This document shows positions 1 through 9,287 of a stretch of DNA of 64,000 bases, one piece after another. The notes below the pieces were generated by a model. The model had not been told where the DNA came from. It was given only the letters and a program-made list of their open reading frames with translations, and ran no database searches. How positions within the stretch are numbered: the first letter of the stretch is position 1; each line of letters opens with the position of its first letter. The DNA comes from Micromonospora cremea. Its GTDB lineage: Bacteria; Actinomycetota; Actinomycetes; Mycobacteriales; Micromonosporaceae. The translations under genes and the position numbers were made by a program. Location: NCBI RefSeq assembly GCF_900143515.1, contig NZ_FSQT01000002.1, positions 1,799,501 to 1,863,500 on the forward strand, given 5' to 3'.

Positions 1-1
1 C

Positions 2-1033
2 CCCGAGTCGGTCGGTGGGAGCGGCGGCGACCTGCTCGACTCGATCCTCGTGACCGAGGAGCTGATCCGCTCCGGCGGCTCGTCCGGCCTGGTCGCGGCC
101 CTGTTCACGCACGGCATCGCGCTGCCGCACATGGTCGCGGCATCCGGTGCCCGCACCGGTGGGTCGCTGGGCGGCCGGCTCGGCGGCGCGTCGACGGCCG
201 GTGACGACGACCTGATCGAGCGGTACGTTCGACCCACGCTGGCCGGAACGATGATCGGGGCGCTGGCGATCACCGAGCCGGATGGCGGTTCGGACGTCGC
301 CGGCATCCGTACCGTCGCCCGTCGGGACGGCGACCACTACGTGGTGAACGGGTCGAAGACCTACATCACCAGCGGCCACCGGGCCGACTTCGTGACCACC
401 GCGGTCTGCACCGACTTTCCGGGCAGCGGGGAGCTCAGCCTGCTCGTCATCGACAAGGGCAGTCCCGGGTTCACTGTGGGGCGCCGGCTGGAGAAGCTGG
501 GCTGGCACTGCTCGGACACCGCCGAGCTCTCCTTCGCCGACGTACGGGTGCCGGTGGGCAACCGGATCGGTGCGGAGAACACCGGCTTCCTGGCGATCAT
601 GCAGCACTTCGCCGCGGAGCGGCTCTCGCTGGCCACCCAGGCGTACGCCACGGCGCAGCGCTGCGTCGAGCTGGCGGTGCGCTGGTGCCGGGACCGGGAG
701 ACCTTCGGCCGCCCACTGGCCAGCCGGCAGCTGGTCCGGCACCGGCTGGCCGAGATGCACACCCGGGCCGAGGCGGCCCGGTCGTACGTGCACGAGGTGG
801 CCGGACGGGTGGCGGCCGGCGAGCCGGTGGTGACCGAGGTGGCGATGGCCAAGAACGTCGCGGTGGCCGCCTGCGACCACGTCGTCGACCAGGCGTTGCA
901 GTTGCATGGCGGCTTCGGCTACCTGCGCGACGCCGAGGTGGAGCGGCACTACCGGGACGCCCGGATCCTCGGCATCGGCGGCGGCACCACCGAGATCATG
1001 AACGAGATCATCGCGAAAGGCATGGGCCTGTGA
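2..1033 (+). CDS. acyl-CoA dehydrogenase, 5' end cut by window edge
   Basis: The frame is open from base 2 and its first residues (DLLDSILVTEEL) already belong to the N-terminal helical domain of acyl-CoA dehydrogenases, so the true start lies before the window and the GTG at 50 is internal. The family oxidises acyl-CoA at the alpha-beta bond with FAD and passes electrons to ETF. Family marks are ITEPDGGSDVAG, TYITSGHRADF, the helix with GRPLASRQLVRHRLAEM and the closing GGTTEIMNEIIAKG. The position that holds the catalytic Glu of medium-chain enzymes is Gly here (GIGGGTTEIM), as in isovaleryl-type enzymes that place the base on another helix. Two carboxylase subunits follow within 60 bp, so a role in leucine/branched-chain acyl-CoA breakdown is likely; the exact substrate is inferred. 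Confidence 0.93.
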   Translation, partial: PESVGGSGGDLLDSILVTEELIRSGGSSGLVAALFTHGIALPHMVAASGARTGGSLGGRLGGASTAGDDDLIERYVRPTLAGTMIGALAITEPDGGSDVAGIRTVARRDGDHYVVNGSKTYITSGHRADFVTTAVCTDFPGSGELSLLVIDKGSPGFTVGRRLEKLGWHCSDTAELSFADVRVPVGNRIGAENTGFLAIMQHFAAERLSLATQAYATAQRCVELAVRWCRDRETFGRPLASRQLVRHRLAEMHTRAEAARSYVHEVAGRVAAGEPVVTEVAMAKNVAVAACDHVVDQALQLHGGFGYLRDAEVERHYRDARILGIGGGTTEIMNEIIAKGMGL

Positions 1034-1083
1034 GCGCGAGGAGTGAGCCGGGCCTGCGAGCCCCGCGGTCGCGAGCGAAGGAG
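1030..1083 (+). repeat. intergenic repeat, copy 1 (GTGAGCGCGAGGAG family)
   Basis: The gap between the dehydrogenase stop and the next GTG is filled by a sequence that begins GTGAGCGCGAGGAGTGAG and ends CCCGCGGTCGCGAGCGAAGG. It recurs at 2694-2741 and, inverted, at 47596-47640. The last bases (GAAGGAGG) also supply the ribosome binding site of the next gene, and the first bases contain the stop codon of the previous one. Confidence 0.7.
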
Positions 1084-1088
1084 GCACG

Positions 1089-2690
<1,602 letters not shown>

Positions 2691-2693
2691 CCG

Positions 2694-2741
2694 GTGAGCG
2701 CGAGGAACGCAGCGCGGCCGAGCCCCGCAGTCGCGAACGAG
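2694..2741 (+). repeat. intergenic repeat, copy 2 (GTGAGCGCGAGGAA family)
   Basis: Starts three bases after the preceding stop codon and reads GTGAGCGCGAGGAACGCAGC, then CCGAGCCCCGCAGTCGCGAA. It is the same element as 1030-1083. Because it contains an in-frame GTG it extends the downstream open frame by 22 codons, which is why that GTG should not be taken as the start. Confidence 0.7.
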
Positions 2742-2759
2742 AGGCAGGCTCAGAGGAAC

Positions 2760-4760
2760 ATGATCAACCGACTTCTGGTGGCCAACCGGGGGGAGATCGC
2801 CCGCCGGGTCTTCGCGACCTGCCGGGCGCTGGGCGTGGAGACGGTCGCCGTGCACTCGGACGCGGACTCCGCCGCGCCGTTCGTCGCCGAGGCCGACCAG
2901 GCGGTCCGGCTGCCGGGGGACACGCCGGCAGAGACGTACCTGCGGATTGAGAAGATCCTGGACGCGGCCCGCCGCAGCGGCGCGGACGCCGTTCACCCGG
3001 GCTACGGCTTCCTCGCCGAGAACGCCGAGTTCGCGGCGGCGGTGACCGACGCCGGCCTGACCTGGGTCGGGCCGCCGGCCAAGGTGATCGCCGCGATGGG
3101 CGACAAGCTGGCCGCGAAGGCGCTGCTCGCCGAGGCGGGCGTGCCGACGCTGCCCAGCTGGACCGACACCGACGAGATCACCGACTTCCCGGTGCTGGTC
3201 AAGGCGTCGGCCGGCGGCGGCGGGCGCGGGATGCGGATCGTCCGGGACGCCGGGGGGCTGGCCGAGGCCGTCGCCTCGGCGCGCCGCGAGGCGGCCGCGG
3301 CGTTCGGTGACGGCACGGTCTTCATCGAGCGGTACGTCGAGCGCGGCCGGCACGTCGAGGTACAGATCATCGGCGACACCCAGGGCCGGGTGGTGTCCCT
3401 CGGCGACCGGGAGTGCTCGATCCAGCGCCGGCACCAGAAGATCGTCGAGGAGGCGCCGGCGGTCGTCCCGGCGCAGGTGCGGGCGGCGTTGCACGAGGCG
3501 GCGGTGGCCGCCGGCCGCGCGGTCGACTATCTGGGCGCCGGCACGGTGGAGTTCCTGCTCGCCCCGAGCGGGGAGTTCTTCTTCCTGGAGATGAACACCC
3601 GACTCCAGGTGGAGCATCCGGTCACCGAGCTGTGCACGGGTTTGGACCTGGTCGGGCTGCAACTGCTCGTCGCCGAGGGTGAGCCACTGCCGGCGGCGCT
3701 GCCGGACAGCACCGGACACGCGATCGAGGTACGCCTCTGCGCCGAGGACGCGACCGCGAACTGGCGGCCGGCAACCGGCACCCTGCACCGGTTCGCGGTC
3801 CCCGGGGTGGCCTCCGAATTCGGCGCGCCGGCCGGGCCCGGCCTGCGGCTCGACTCGGGCGTGGCGGCCGGTTCGGCGGTCGGGGTGCACTACGACTCGA
3901 TGCTGGCGAAGGTGGTCGCCTGGGGCCGGACCCGGGCCGAGACGACCCGGCTGCTGGCCACCGCGCTGGCCCGGGCCGAGCTGCACGGGGTGACCACCAA
4001 CCGGGACCTGCTGGTCCGGGTGCTGCGCAGCCCCGCGTTCGCCGCCGTGGAGATCGACACAGGATTCCTGGATCGGCATCCCGAGGTCTTCGCCCCGCTG
4101 CTGCCGGCGGCGAAGCTTCCGCTGGCCGCGCTGGCCGCCGCGCTCGCCTCGGCCGCGGGCCGCCGCGCCGGGTCCCGGGTGCTCGCCGGTCTGCCGTCGG
4201 GCTGGCGCAACGTGCCCGCCGTCCCGCAGGGCACCCGCTTCACCGGGCCGGACGGCGAGATCGAGGTCCGCTACCGGCTGGACCGTACGGGCGGGCTCGC
4301 CGACTGGTCGGCGACATCGACCGGTGACGCGGTGACGACGGGTGGCAGCGAAGGACCGACCGTGGCGCTGGTCGAGGCCGCCCCGGACCGGGTCCTGCTC
4401 GACGTCGACGGCGTGCGGCGCGCGTACCGCGTACACCGGGTGGGGTCGGCGGTCTTCGTGGACGGCCCGGACGGGGCGGCGAGCCTGGCCGAGCTGCCCC
4501 GTTTCCCGCTACCTACCGCGGAGCTGGCCGCCGGGTCGCTGCTCGCGCCGCTGCCCGGCGCGGTGGCCCGGGTGCACGTCCAGGTCGGCCAGCGCGTCGC
4601 GGCCGGCGATCCGCTGCTCACGCTCGAAGCGATGAAGCTGGAACATCCCGTGCTCGCCCCGACCGACGGGGTCGTCGCCGAGCTGCCGGTGCCGGCCGGC
4701 GGTCAGGTTCGCACCGGTGCCGTGCTCGCCGTGGTCAATGCTGAGGAGAACCCACGATGA
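2760..4760 (+). CDS. biotin carboxylase / biotin carboxyl carrier fusion (alpha subunit)
   Basis: The 666-residue protein is the alpha subunit of an acyl-CoA carboxylase. It opens with the biotin carboxylase N-domain (INRLLVANRGEIARRV), has HPGYGFLAEN, the ATP-grasp loop ASAGGGGRGMRIV, the GDRECSIQRRHQKIVEEAP segment and FLEMNTRLQVEHPVTE, and ends in a biotinyl domain whose modified lysine sits in EAMKLEH near residue 635. ATP-dependent carboxylation of biotin and carrier function are thus in one chain. I chose the ATG at 2760 because homologous sequence starts there and AGAGGA precedes it; the in-frame GTG at 2694 lies inside an intergenic repeat. The last four bases overlap the next gene (ATGA), so the operon is translationally coupled. 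Confidence 0.93.
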   Translation: MINRLLVANRGEIARRVFATCRALGVETVAVHSDADSAAPFVAEADQAVRLPGDTPAETYLRIEKILDAARRSGADAVHPGYGFLAENAEFAAAVTDAGLTWVGPPAKVIAAMGDKLAAKALLAEAGVPTLPSWTDTDEITDFPVLVKASAGGGGRGMRIVRDAGGLAEAVASARREAAAAFGDGTVFIERYVERGRHVEVQIIGDTQGRVVSLGDRECSIQRRHQKIVEEAPAVVPAQVRAALHEAAVAAGRAVDYLGAGTVEFLLAPSGEFFFLEMNTRLQVEHPVTELCTGLDLVGLQLLVAEGEPLPAALPDSTGHAIEVRLCAEDATANWRPATGTLHRFAVPGVASEFGAPAGPGLRLDSGVAAGSAVGVHYDSMLAKVVAWGRTRAETTRLLATALARAELHGVTTNRDLLVRVLRSPAFAAVEIDTGFLDRHPEVFAPLLPAAKLPLAALAAALASAAGRRAGSRVLAGLPSGWRNVPAVPQGTRFTGPDGEIEVRYRLDRTGGLADWSATSTGDAVTTGGSEGPTVALVEAAPDRVLLDVDGVRRAYRVHRVGSAVFVDGPDGAASLAELPRFPLPTAELAAGSLLAPLPGAVARVHVQVGQRVAAGDPLLTLEAMKLEHPVLAPTDGVVAELPVPAGGQVRTGAVLAVVNAEENPR

Positions 4761-5920
4761 CCTTCGACCTCACCCCCGAGCAGGACCAGTTGCGCGACGC
4801 CGTGCGGGCGTTGGGCCGCCGGTACGGCCACGGCTACTTCGTCGAGAAGGCGAAGACCGGCGAGCACACCACCGAGCTGTGGGCCGAGGCGGGCCGGCTC
4901 GGCTACCTGGGGGTCAACATCCCCACCGAGTACGGCGGTGGCGGCGGCGGCATCACCGAGCTGGCCATCGTCTGCGAGGAGTTGGCGGCGGCCGGCTGCC
5001 CGCTGCTGCTGCTGGTGGTCTCCCCCGCCATCGCGGCCACCGTCATCAACCGACATGGCACGGAGGAGCAGCGCAAGCGCCACCTGCCCGGCCTCGCCGA
5101 CGGCTCCCAGAAGATCGTCTTCGCCATCACCGAGCCCGAGGCCGGCTCCAACTTCCACCGGCTCGGCACGGTGGCCCGCCGCGACGGCGACGACTGGTTG
5201 CTCTCCGGCCGCAAGTGCTACATCTCCGGCGTGGACGAGGCCGGCCACGTGCTGGTGGTGGCCCGAACCGAAGACTCGTCGACCGGCAAGCTGAAGCCCG
5301 CGCTGTTCCTCGTGCCGACCGACGCGGTCGGGCTGACCCGGTCCAAGCTGGACATGGAGATCCTGTCTCCGGAGAACCAGTTCCTGCTCTACCTGGACGA
5401 CGTGCGGCTGCCCGCCGACGCGCTGCTCGGCCAGTCGCTGGAGGCGGGCCTGCCGGCGCTCTTCGCCGGGCTGAACCCGGAACGGATCACCGTGGCCGCG
5501 ATGGGCGCCGGCACCGGCCGGTACGCCATCGAGCGGGCCACCGAGTACACCGCCACCCGCAAGGTGTGGGGCGGCCGGACGATCGGCTCGCACCAGGGCG
5601 TGGCCCATCCGCTGGCGCACGCGGCGGTGCAGGTCGAGCTGGCCCGCCTGATGATCCAGAAGGCGGCCACCCTGTACGACGCCGGCCGCGACCTGGAGGC
5701 CGGGTTGGCCGGCAACATGGCCAAGTACGCCTCCGGGGAGGCCGCCGCCCTCGCCGTGGACACCGCCGTCCAGGCCCTCGGCGGAGCCGGCATGACCACC
5801 GAGTACGGGGTGGCCACCCTGCTCGGGGCGGTCCGGGCCGGCCGGATCGCCCCGGTCAGCCGGGAGATGATCCTCAACTTCGTCGCCCAACACGTGCTCG
5901 GCCAGGAGAAGTCGTACTGA
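4757..5920 (+). CDS. acyl-CoA dehydrogenase
   Basis: A 387-residue acyl-CoA dehydrogenase with the family's usual length. The helical N-domain ends in YGGGGGGITELAIVCEELAA, the beta-domain holds ITEPEAGSNFHRLGTVARRDG and SGRKCYISGVDEAGH, and the C-terminal helical domain carries TATRKVWGGRTIGSHQGVAHP and ALGGAGMTTEYGVATLLGAV. The usual EGT-type motif near the C-terminus is replaced by GRIAPVSREMILNFV, so the base that removes the alpha proton is not at the standard site. It overlaps the biotin carboxylase gene by four bases and is the last gene of the operon. It presumably acts on a different intermediate from the first dehydrogenase; which one cannot be read from the sequence. Confidence 0.92.
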   Translation: MTFDLTPEQDQLRDAVRALGRRYGHGYFVEKAKTGEHTTELWAEAGRLGYLGVNIPTEYGGGGGGITELAIVCEELAAAGCPLLLLVVSPAIAATVINRHGTEEQRKRHLPGLADGSQKIVFAITEPEAGSNFHRLGTVARRDGDDWLLSGRKCYISGVDEAGHVLVVARTEDSSTGKLKPALFLVPTDAVGLTRSKLDMEILSPENQFLLYLDDVRLPADALLGQSLEAGLPALFAGLNPERITVAAMGAGTGRYAIERATEYTATRKVWGGRTIGSHQGVAHPLAHAAVQVELARLMIQKAATLYDAGRDLEAGLAGNMAKYASGEAAALAVDTAVQALGGAGMTTEYGVATLLGAVRAGRIAPVSREMILNFVAQHVLGQEKSY

Positions 5921-6013
5921 GGACGACGGCTTGTCGGGCGGCCGAGGCGGTCCAGTTCGCGCGTGACGGTCTGAAGCCGCATTGGCAGGTCGACGTCCTG
6001 CTGGCCGGCCTCC

Positions 6014-6401
6014 TCAAGGTGGCGGTGCAGCTTCGGACGACGGCCACTGCACGACTCGCTCGAGGGCCTGCGAGCGCGCCGGCCGTTCCCGACGATGCAC
6101 GATCGCCACGGCCACCGCGAAGGACAGCGTGGGCACCAGCGCAAGTGTCAGCCACTGGGCCGGGGGGGGGGAGCGCGTCGGACACTCCGTCATGGACTGC
6201 GCGCTCGGCGAACAGCCGGGTGCCGAGCCCTACCCGGGTCAGCAACAGCGTGACACCCAGCGGGACGATCAACGCAAGTAGGCATCGCCGCAGAACCAAC
6301 GGTGCCGACACAATGGCCAGGGCGAAGAGCAGGTAGCCGGCAATCAGGAGGAGCGCTTCGATCTGGTCGACACCGACGGTGAATATCCAGGTGCCTCGCA
6401 C
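6014..6401 (-). pseudogene. small membrane protein gene interrupted in a G10 tract
   Basis: On the minus strand a GTG at 6401 opens a frame with two hydrophobic segments (ALLLIAGYLLFALAIVSAPL and CLLALIVPLGVTLLLTRVGL). It runs into a homopolymer of ten C (G on the plus strand, 6162-6171), after which the membrane-like reading AQWLTLALVPTLSFAVAVAI continues in a different frame to a TGA at 6014. Removing one base from the tract joins the two parts into a single protein of about 128 residues with three membrane spans. Seen: the broken frame and the tract. Inferred: that it is one gene. It could be a real pseudogene, a slippage-variable gene or a base-calling error. No family is recognised. Confidence 0.45.
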
Positions 6402-6541
6402 GGGACACTGAGAGTAGCGGCTCCGGTCCACTCCGTGTTGACACCGATCGGCCATGTCGGCTGGTCCGGCTGGTGGCGTCGATCGGCATACCGGGGCGGC
6501 TCTGCGGTTGACAGCGGGCCCCGTGACGACATGCTGGAGCG

Positions 6542-6847
6542 GTGAGTCGATTGTCCAGGTCCGATGCGCGGACCATAGCGGTGGTCGCGGCACTGGGAGC
6601 CCTTGCGCTGCTGGTCACGCTGGTCGTCTGGCGCCGCCAGGATCTTCTCGGCGTGGCCCTCGCGTTGCTCTGCGTCCTGCTGACCATGGTGGCCGGGGTG
6701 TCCGTGTCCGCCGCCGGGCAGGACGACGACCAGGAGCCGGGGGACCGTCCAATCGTGGCCGGGCCGCCGGAGCTGATGCCGTACGGGATCGACGCGGACA
6801 CCCTCGAAGCCCTGGACCAGCCGGGACGCGTTGCGTGCGGTGCGTGA
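6542..6847 (+). CDS. small two-span membrane protein of unknown function
   Basis: A 101-residue protein with a basic N-terminus (SRLSRSDAR), two hydrophobic stretches (IAVVAALGALALLVTLVVW and LLGVALALLCVLLTMVAGVS) and an acidic soluble tail. I recognise no family. The GTG start is preceded at six bases by CATGCT, a plausible -10 box, and by no Shine-Dalgarno sequence, so the mRNA may be leaderless. It converges on the Ser/Thr kinase gene, whose stop lies 23 bp beyond its own. Size, third-position GC and membrane pattern support a real gene, but expression is not shown by the sequence. Confidence 0.6.
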   Translation: MSRLSRSDARTIAVVAALGALALLVTLVVWRRQDLLGVALALLCVLLTMVAGVSVSAAGQDDDQEPGDRPIVAGPPELMPYGIDADTLEALDQPGRVACGA

Positions 6848-6870
6848 CCGGCGGCGCGGTCTGGGCGGGC

Positions 6871-8382
6871 TCAGCGACCGGTGAGCGTGGGTGCCGTGAG
6901 CGCGTCCACGCCCCGCCCGGCCAGGCACCGGTAGGTCCGGTCGACGCTGCCGTCCACCGGCGGCAGCACCTCCAGGTGCCAGCCGACCGGCTCGGTGATT
7001 CCGGTGGTCAATCGGAACGTGGTCGCGCTGCACACCTGGCGTACCGGCTCGGCGGCGACCACGTCGTCGTACTCGGCGCCGACCAGCGACACCGGCAGGA
7101 TGCCCTCGGCGTACGTCTCCCAGGTGTGCCGCCCGGTGCAGGGGACACGGGCCGCCTCGGCGCGGGTGCCGCGAATCCGCACCGGGCCGAAGCACTCCAG
7201 CTCGGGCAGGCACCGGGCACCTTCCGGCAGAGCTGTCGGCGCGCCGGCATCGGTCGTGCAGCCGGGCAGCGGCCCGGTCGCTGGCGCGGCGACCCGGCTG
7301 ACCGAGGGGGACGGGCCGGGTTGTGGGCCGCTGCCGGCCACCCAGGCGCCGGCGCTGGCGGAGGCGGCGAGCGCGAGCGCCCCGGCACCGCCGAGGAACC
7401 AGCGCCGCCAGCGCCGACCACTGGGGACCGTCGGGTGGACGTCCTCGACCGGGGGTCGGGGCACCGGCTGGTTGGGGGCATACGGGCGAACGTGGCCCGT
7501 TCCGCCACTGACCGGGGCGCCGCTGACCGGGGCACCGCTGACCGGCGCCGACGGCGGGCCGAGCGGCAGGCTGGCGAGCAGGTCGTGCAGTTCGAGGGCG
7601 GTGGGCCGATCGGCCGGGTCGTTGACCATGCCGGCGCGGAGTACGTCGATCAGCTCGTCCGGCACGCCGGGCAGGCGGGGGACCGGCTGATTGAACATCT
7701 CCAGCACGGTGACGAGGCTGGGGTTGCGCTCGGACTGCCAGCGCGGCGGCCGGCCGTGCATCACCGCGTAGAGGGTCGCGCAGAGCGCGTACACGTCGAC
7801 GGCCGGCGACGGTGGGCTGTGGTTGAACATCTCCGGCGGCGCGTACGCCGGGGTGAGCACCTCCAGGGTGACCGAGGCGTCCCGGGCCTCGGCCAGCACG
7901 GCCAGCCCGAAGTCGGCCAGCACCGCCGAGTTGAAGGGCGAGTAGAGGATGTTCGCCGGCTTGACGTCCCGGTGCAGCACGCCGGCCGCGTGCGAGTGGG
8001 CGAGCGCGTCAGCGATCTTCAGGCCGAGGTCGCGGGCCTCGACCGGGCCCAGCGGCGAGGTCCGCATCCGTTCGGCGTACGACCCGTCGCAGAGCTCCAT
8101 GATCAGATAGGGGTGCTGGTCGACGGTGACCCCGACGTCGAAGAGGTCCACGACGTGCGGGTGTGACGACATCCGCCCGGCCGCCCGCGCCTCGCGCAGG
8201 AAGCGGGCCTGGTCGCGCTCGCTGTCCAGCGTGCGGTTCTCCACCTTGACGGCGACCTCACGGCCCACGGAGATCTGGGTGGCCTGGTAGACGGTCGCGT
8301 AACCGCCTCGGGCAAAAACCCGCAAGTCGGTCAGACCGGGCACGTTCGGCACCGGCAAGCCGCCGGTCGGGGTGTCGGTCAC
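6871..8382 (-). CDS. transmembrane serine/threonine protein kinase
   Basis: The 503-residue protein has a cytoplasmic Hanks-type kinase domain at about 18-275: Gly-rich loop ARGGYATVY, Lys46 in VAVKVE, catalytic HRDVKPAN at 137-144, DFGL with Asp157, and APPE. A Pro-rich linker follows with the tandem PVSGAPVSGAPVSGG, then a single membrane span (GGAGALALAASASAGAWVAG) and an outer domain with about five cysteines (CFGPVRI, RVPCTGRHTWETYAEG, VRQVC). That outer domain resembles the septum-formation family of actinobacterial extracytoplasmic domains, so the kinase may sense an envelope state; this is inference. TATTTT lies six bases before the GTG start with no ribosome binding site, which suggests a leaderless mRNA. 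Confidence 0.93.
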   Translation of the reverse strand: MTDTPTGGLPVPNVPGLTDLRVFARGGYATVYQATQISVGREVAVKVENRTLDSERDQARFLREARAAGRMSSHPHVVDLFDVGVTVDQHPYLIMELCDGSYAERMRTSPLGPVEARDLGLKIADALAHSHAAGVLHRDVKPANILYSPFNSAVLADFGLAVLAEARDASVTLEVLTPAYAPPEMFNHSPPSPAVDVYALCATLYAVMHGRPPRWQSERNPSLVTVLEMFNQPVPRLPGVPDELIDVLRAGMVNDPADRPTALELHDLLASLPLGPPSAPVSGAPVSGAPVSGGTGHVRPYAPNQPVPRPPVEDVHPTVPSGRRWRRWFLGGAGALALAASASAGAWVAGSGPQPGPSPSVSRVAAPATGPLPGCTTDAGAPTALPEGARCLPELECFGPVRIRGTRAEAARVPCTGRHTWETYAEGILPVSLVGAEYDDVVAAEPVRQVCSATTFRLTTGITEPVGWHLEVLPPVDGSVDRTYRCLAGRGVDALTAPTLTGR

Positions 8383-8388
8383 TGCTCG

Positions 8389-8394
8389 AAAATA
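8389..8394 (-). promoter_or_regulatory. -10 box of the leaderless Ser/Thr kinase mRNA
   Basis: TATTTT on the minus strand, then six bases (CGAGCA) and the GTG start. This spacing puts the transcription start on or next to the start codon. Confidence 0.5.
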
Positions 8395-8412
8395 CCCAAT
8401 CCGGCCGGCGGC

Positions 8413-8937
8413 TCAGCGCACCGCGTCCGCCGGAGCGGCACCGGCCGCGCCGGGCCCCTCTCCGACATCGCGTGCCACGTCGGTGCCATCGACCGTCGCA
8501 GCGGTCCGCTCCGGCGTCGCGCCGGTGCCGGCCGGCACGCCCCTGCGGGCGTCCAGGCGCAGGCCGACGGCGGTGGCCAGCGCGCCCAGGCCCTCCCAGG
8601 CGGCCACCCCGAAGAACCGGTCGGGAGCGATGTCAGCCAGCACGGCGATGCTGAACACGGTGAAGGTCACCAGCCGGAACACCACCGTGAACCGGTAGAA
8701 CGCCCGCCACTCGGTCACCGTGGCGAGCAGGTAGTAGACGCCCATGTTGAACGACGCCATCGAGGACGCCAGCAGGAAGGTGCCGGTGTGGTCACCAAGG
8801 GCACGGGTGGCCGGCACGTCCAGCCCGAGCAGGCGCAGCAGCGCCTCCGGCCAGAGCAGCCCGAGCGCACCCATCAGCAGGGCCAGCACGCCGAAGACCG
8901 CGATGGTCCAGCCCGCGACGGAACGCGGCAGCTTCAT
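8413..8937 (-). CDS. four-span membrane protein of unknown function
   Basis: A 174-residue integral membrane protein with four hydrophobic segments (WTIAVFGVLALLMGALGLLW, a segment around LLASSMASFNMGVYYLLA, FTVVFRLVTFTVFSIAVLA and a segment around WEGLGALATAVGL) followed by a hydrophilic Ala/Gly/Thr-rich cytoplasmic tail. I chose the ATG at 8937; an upstream GTG would add 16 residues without hydrophobic character. No enzyme motif or recognised family is visible. It lies 30 bp upstream of the kinase gene on the same strand, but the kinase has its own -10 box, so cotranscription is uncertain. Confidence 0.72.
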   Translation of the reverse strand: MKLPRSVAGWTIAVFGVLALLMGALGLLWPEALLRLLGLDVPATRALGDHTGTFLLASSMASFNMGVYYLLATVTEWRAFYRFTVVFRLVTFTVFSIAVLADIAPDRFFGVAAWEGLGALATAVGLRLDARRGVPAGTGATPERTAATVDGTDVARDVGEGPGAAGAAPADAVR

Positions 8938-9135
8938 GAACGGCCTCCCCAGGCACGGCGATGGTCCCCACTGTGGACCCCGCACGGTGTTGACACGCTA
9001 GCGGCTCCCTCCGACCACCACATCCCCGAAACCGTCAAAAACGGATCCCCGTCCCGCCCACCCCGCCTCACCGCCCGCCCCACCCCGCCCCCCGTTCCGC
9101 CGCCCCCCGCCGCGCGCCTCGCCCCCGGCCTCGCC

Positions 9136-9196
9136 GATCTAGGGCAAATCGCGGCGAGTTGATCTCCTAGAACAGCGATCGTCCCTAGATCGACGC
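9136..9196. repeat. palindromic intergenic element, copy 1 (GATCTAGGGC family)
   Basis: The element is bounded by GATCTAGGGC and CCCTAGATCGACGC and has GAGTTGATCTCCTAG in the middle. Read on the minus strand it aligns with the element at 36451-36512 over about 64 bases with roughly a dozen differences. It lies between genes, after the 3' end of the cyclase gene, as expected for a REP-like element. Confidence 0.75.
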
Positions 9197-9223
9197 ACGC
9201 GGGGGTGGCGCGGGCCGCGGGGG

Positions 9224-9278
9224 CGGGGTGGGGCGCGGGCGGCGGGGTGGGGCGCGGGCGGGGTGGGGCGCGGGCCGC
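9224..9278. repeat. short G-rich tandem repeat
   Basis: Nearly three copies of a unit reading GCGGGGTGGGGCGCGGGC sit immediately downstream of the cyclase stop codon. The copies are contiguous with no spacers. The G-runs could form quadruplex structure, but no function is indicated. Confidence 0.6.
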
Positions 9279-9287
9279 GCGGGCCGG

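Larger units (their letters stand above)
8938..9287. other. 350-bp intergenic stretch with two repeats
   Basis: No gene is visible here. It contains the upstream region of the membrane protein gene, a C-rich tract at about 9043-9125, the palindromic element at 9136-9196 and a G-rich tandem repeat at 9224-9278 next to the end of the cyclase gene. Confidence 0.6.

Noticed and set aside
50..52. GTG as start of the first acyl-CoA dehydrogenase
   Set aside because: Family sequence continues upstream in frame to base 2, so the gene starts outside the window.
9224..9278. Possible CRISPR array
   Set aside because: The repeats are contiguous with no spacers and are 18-19 bases long; no cas genes are present in the window.
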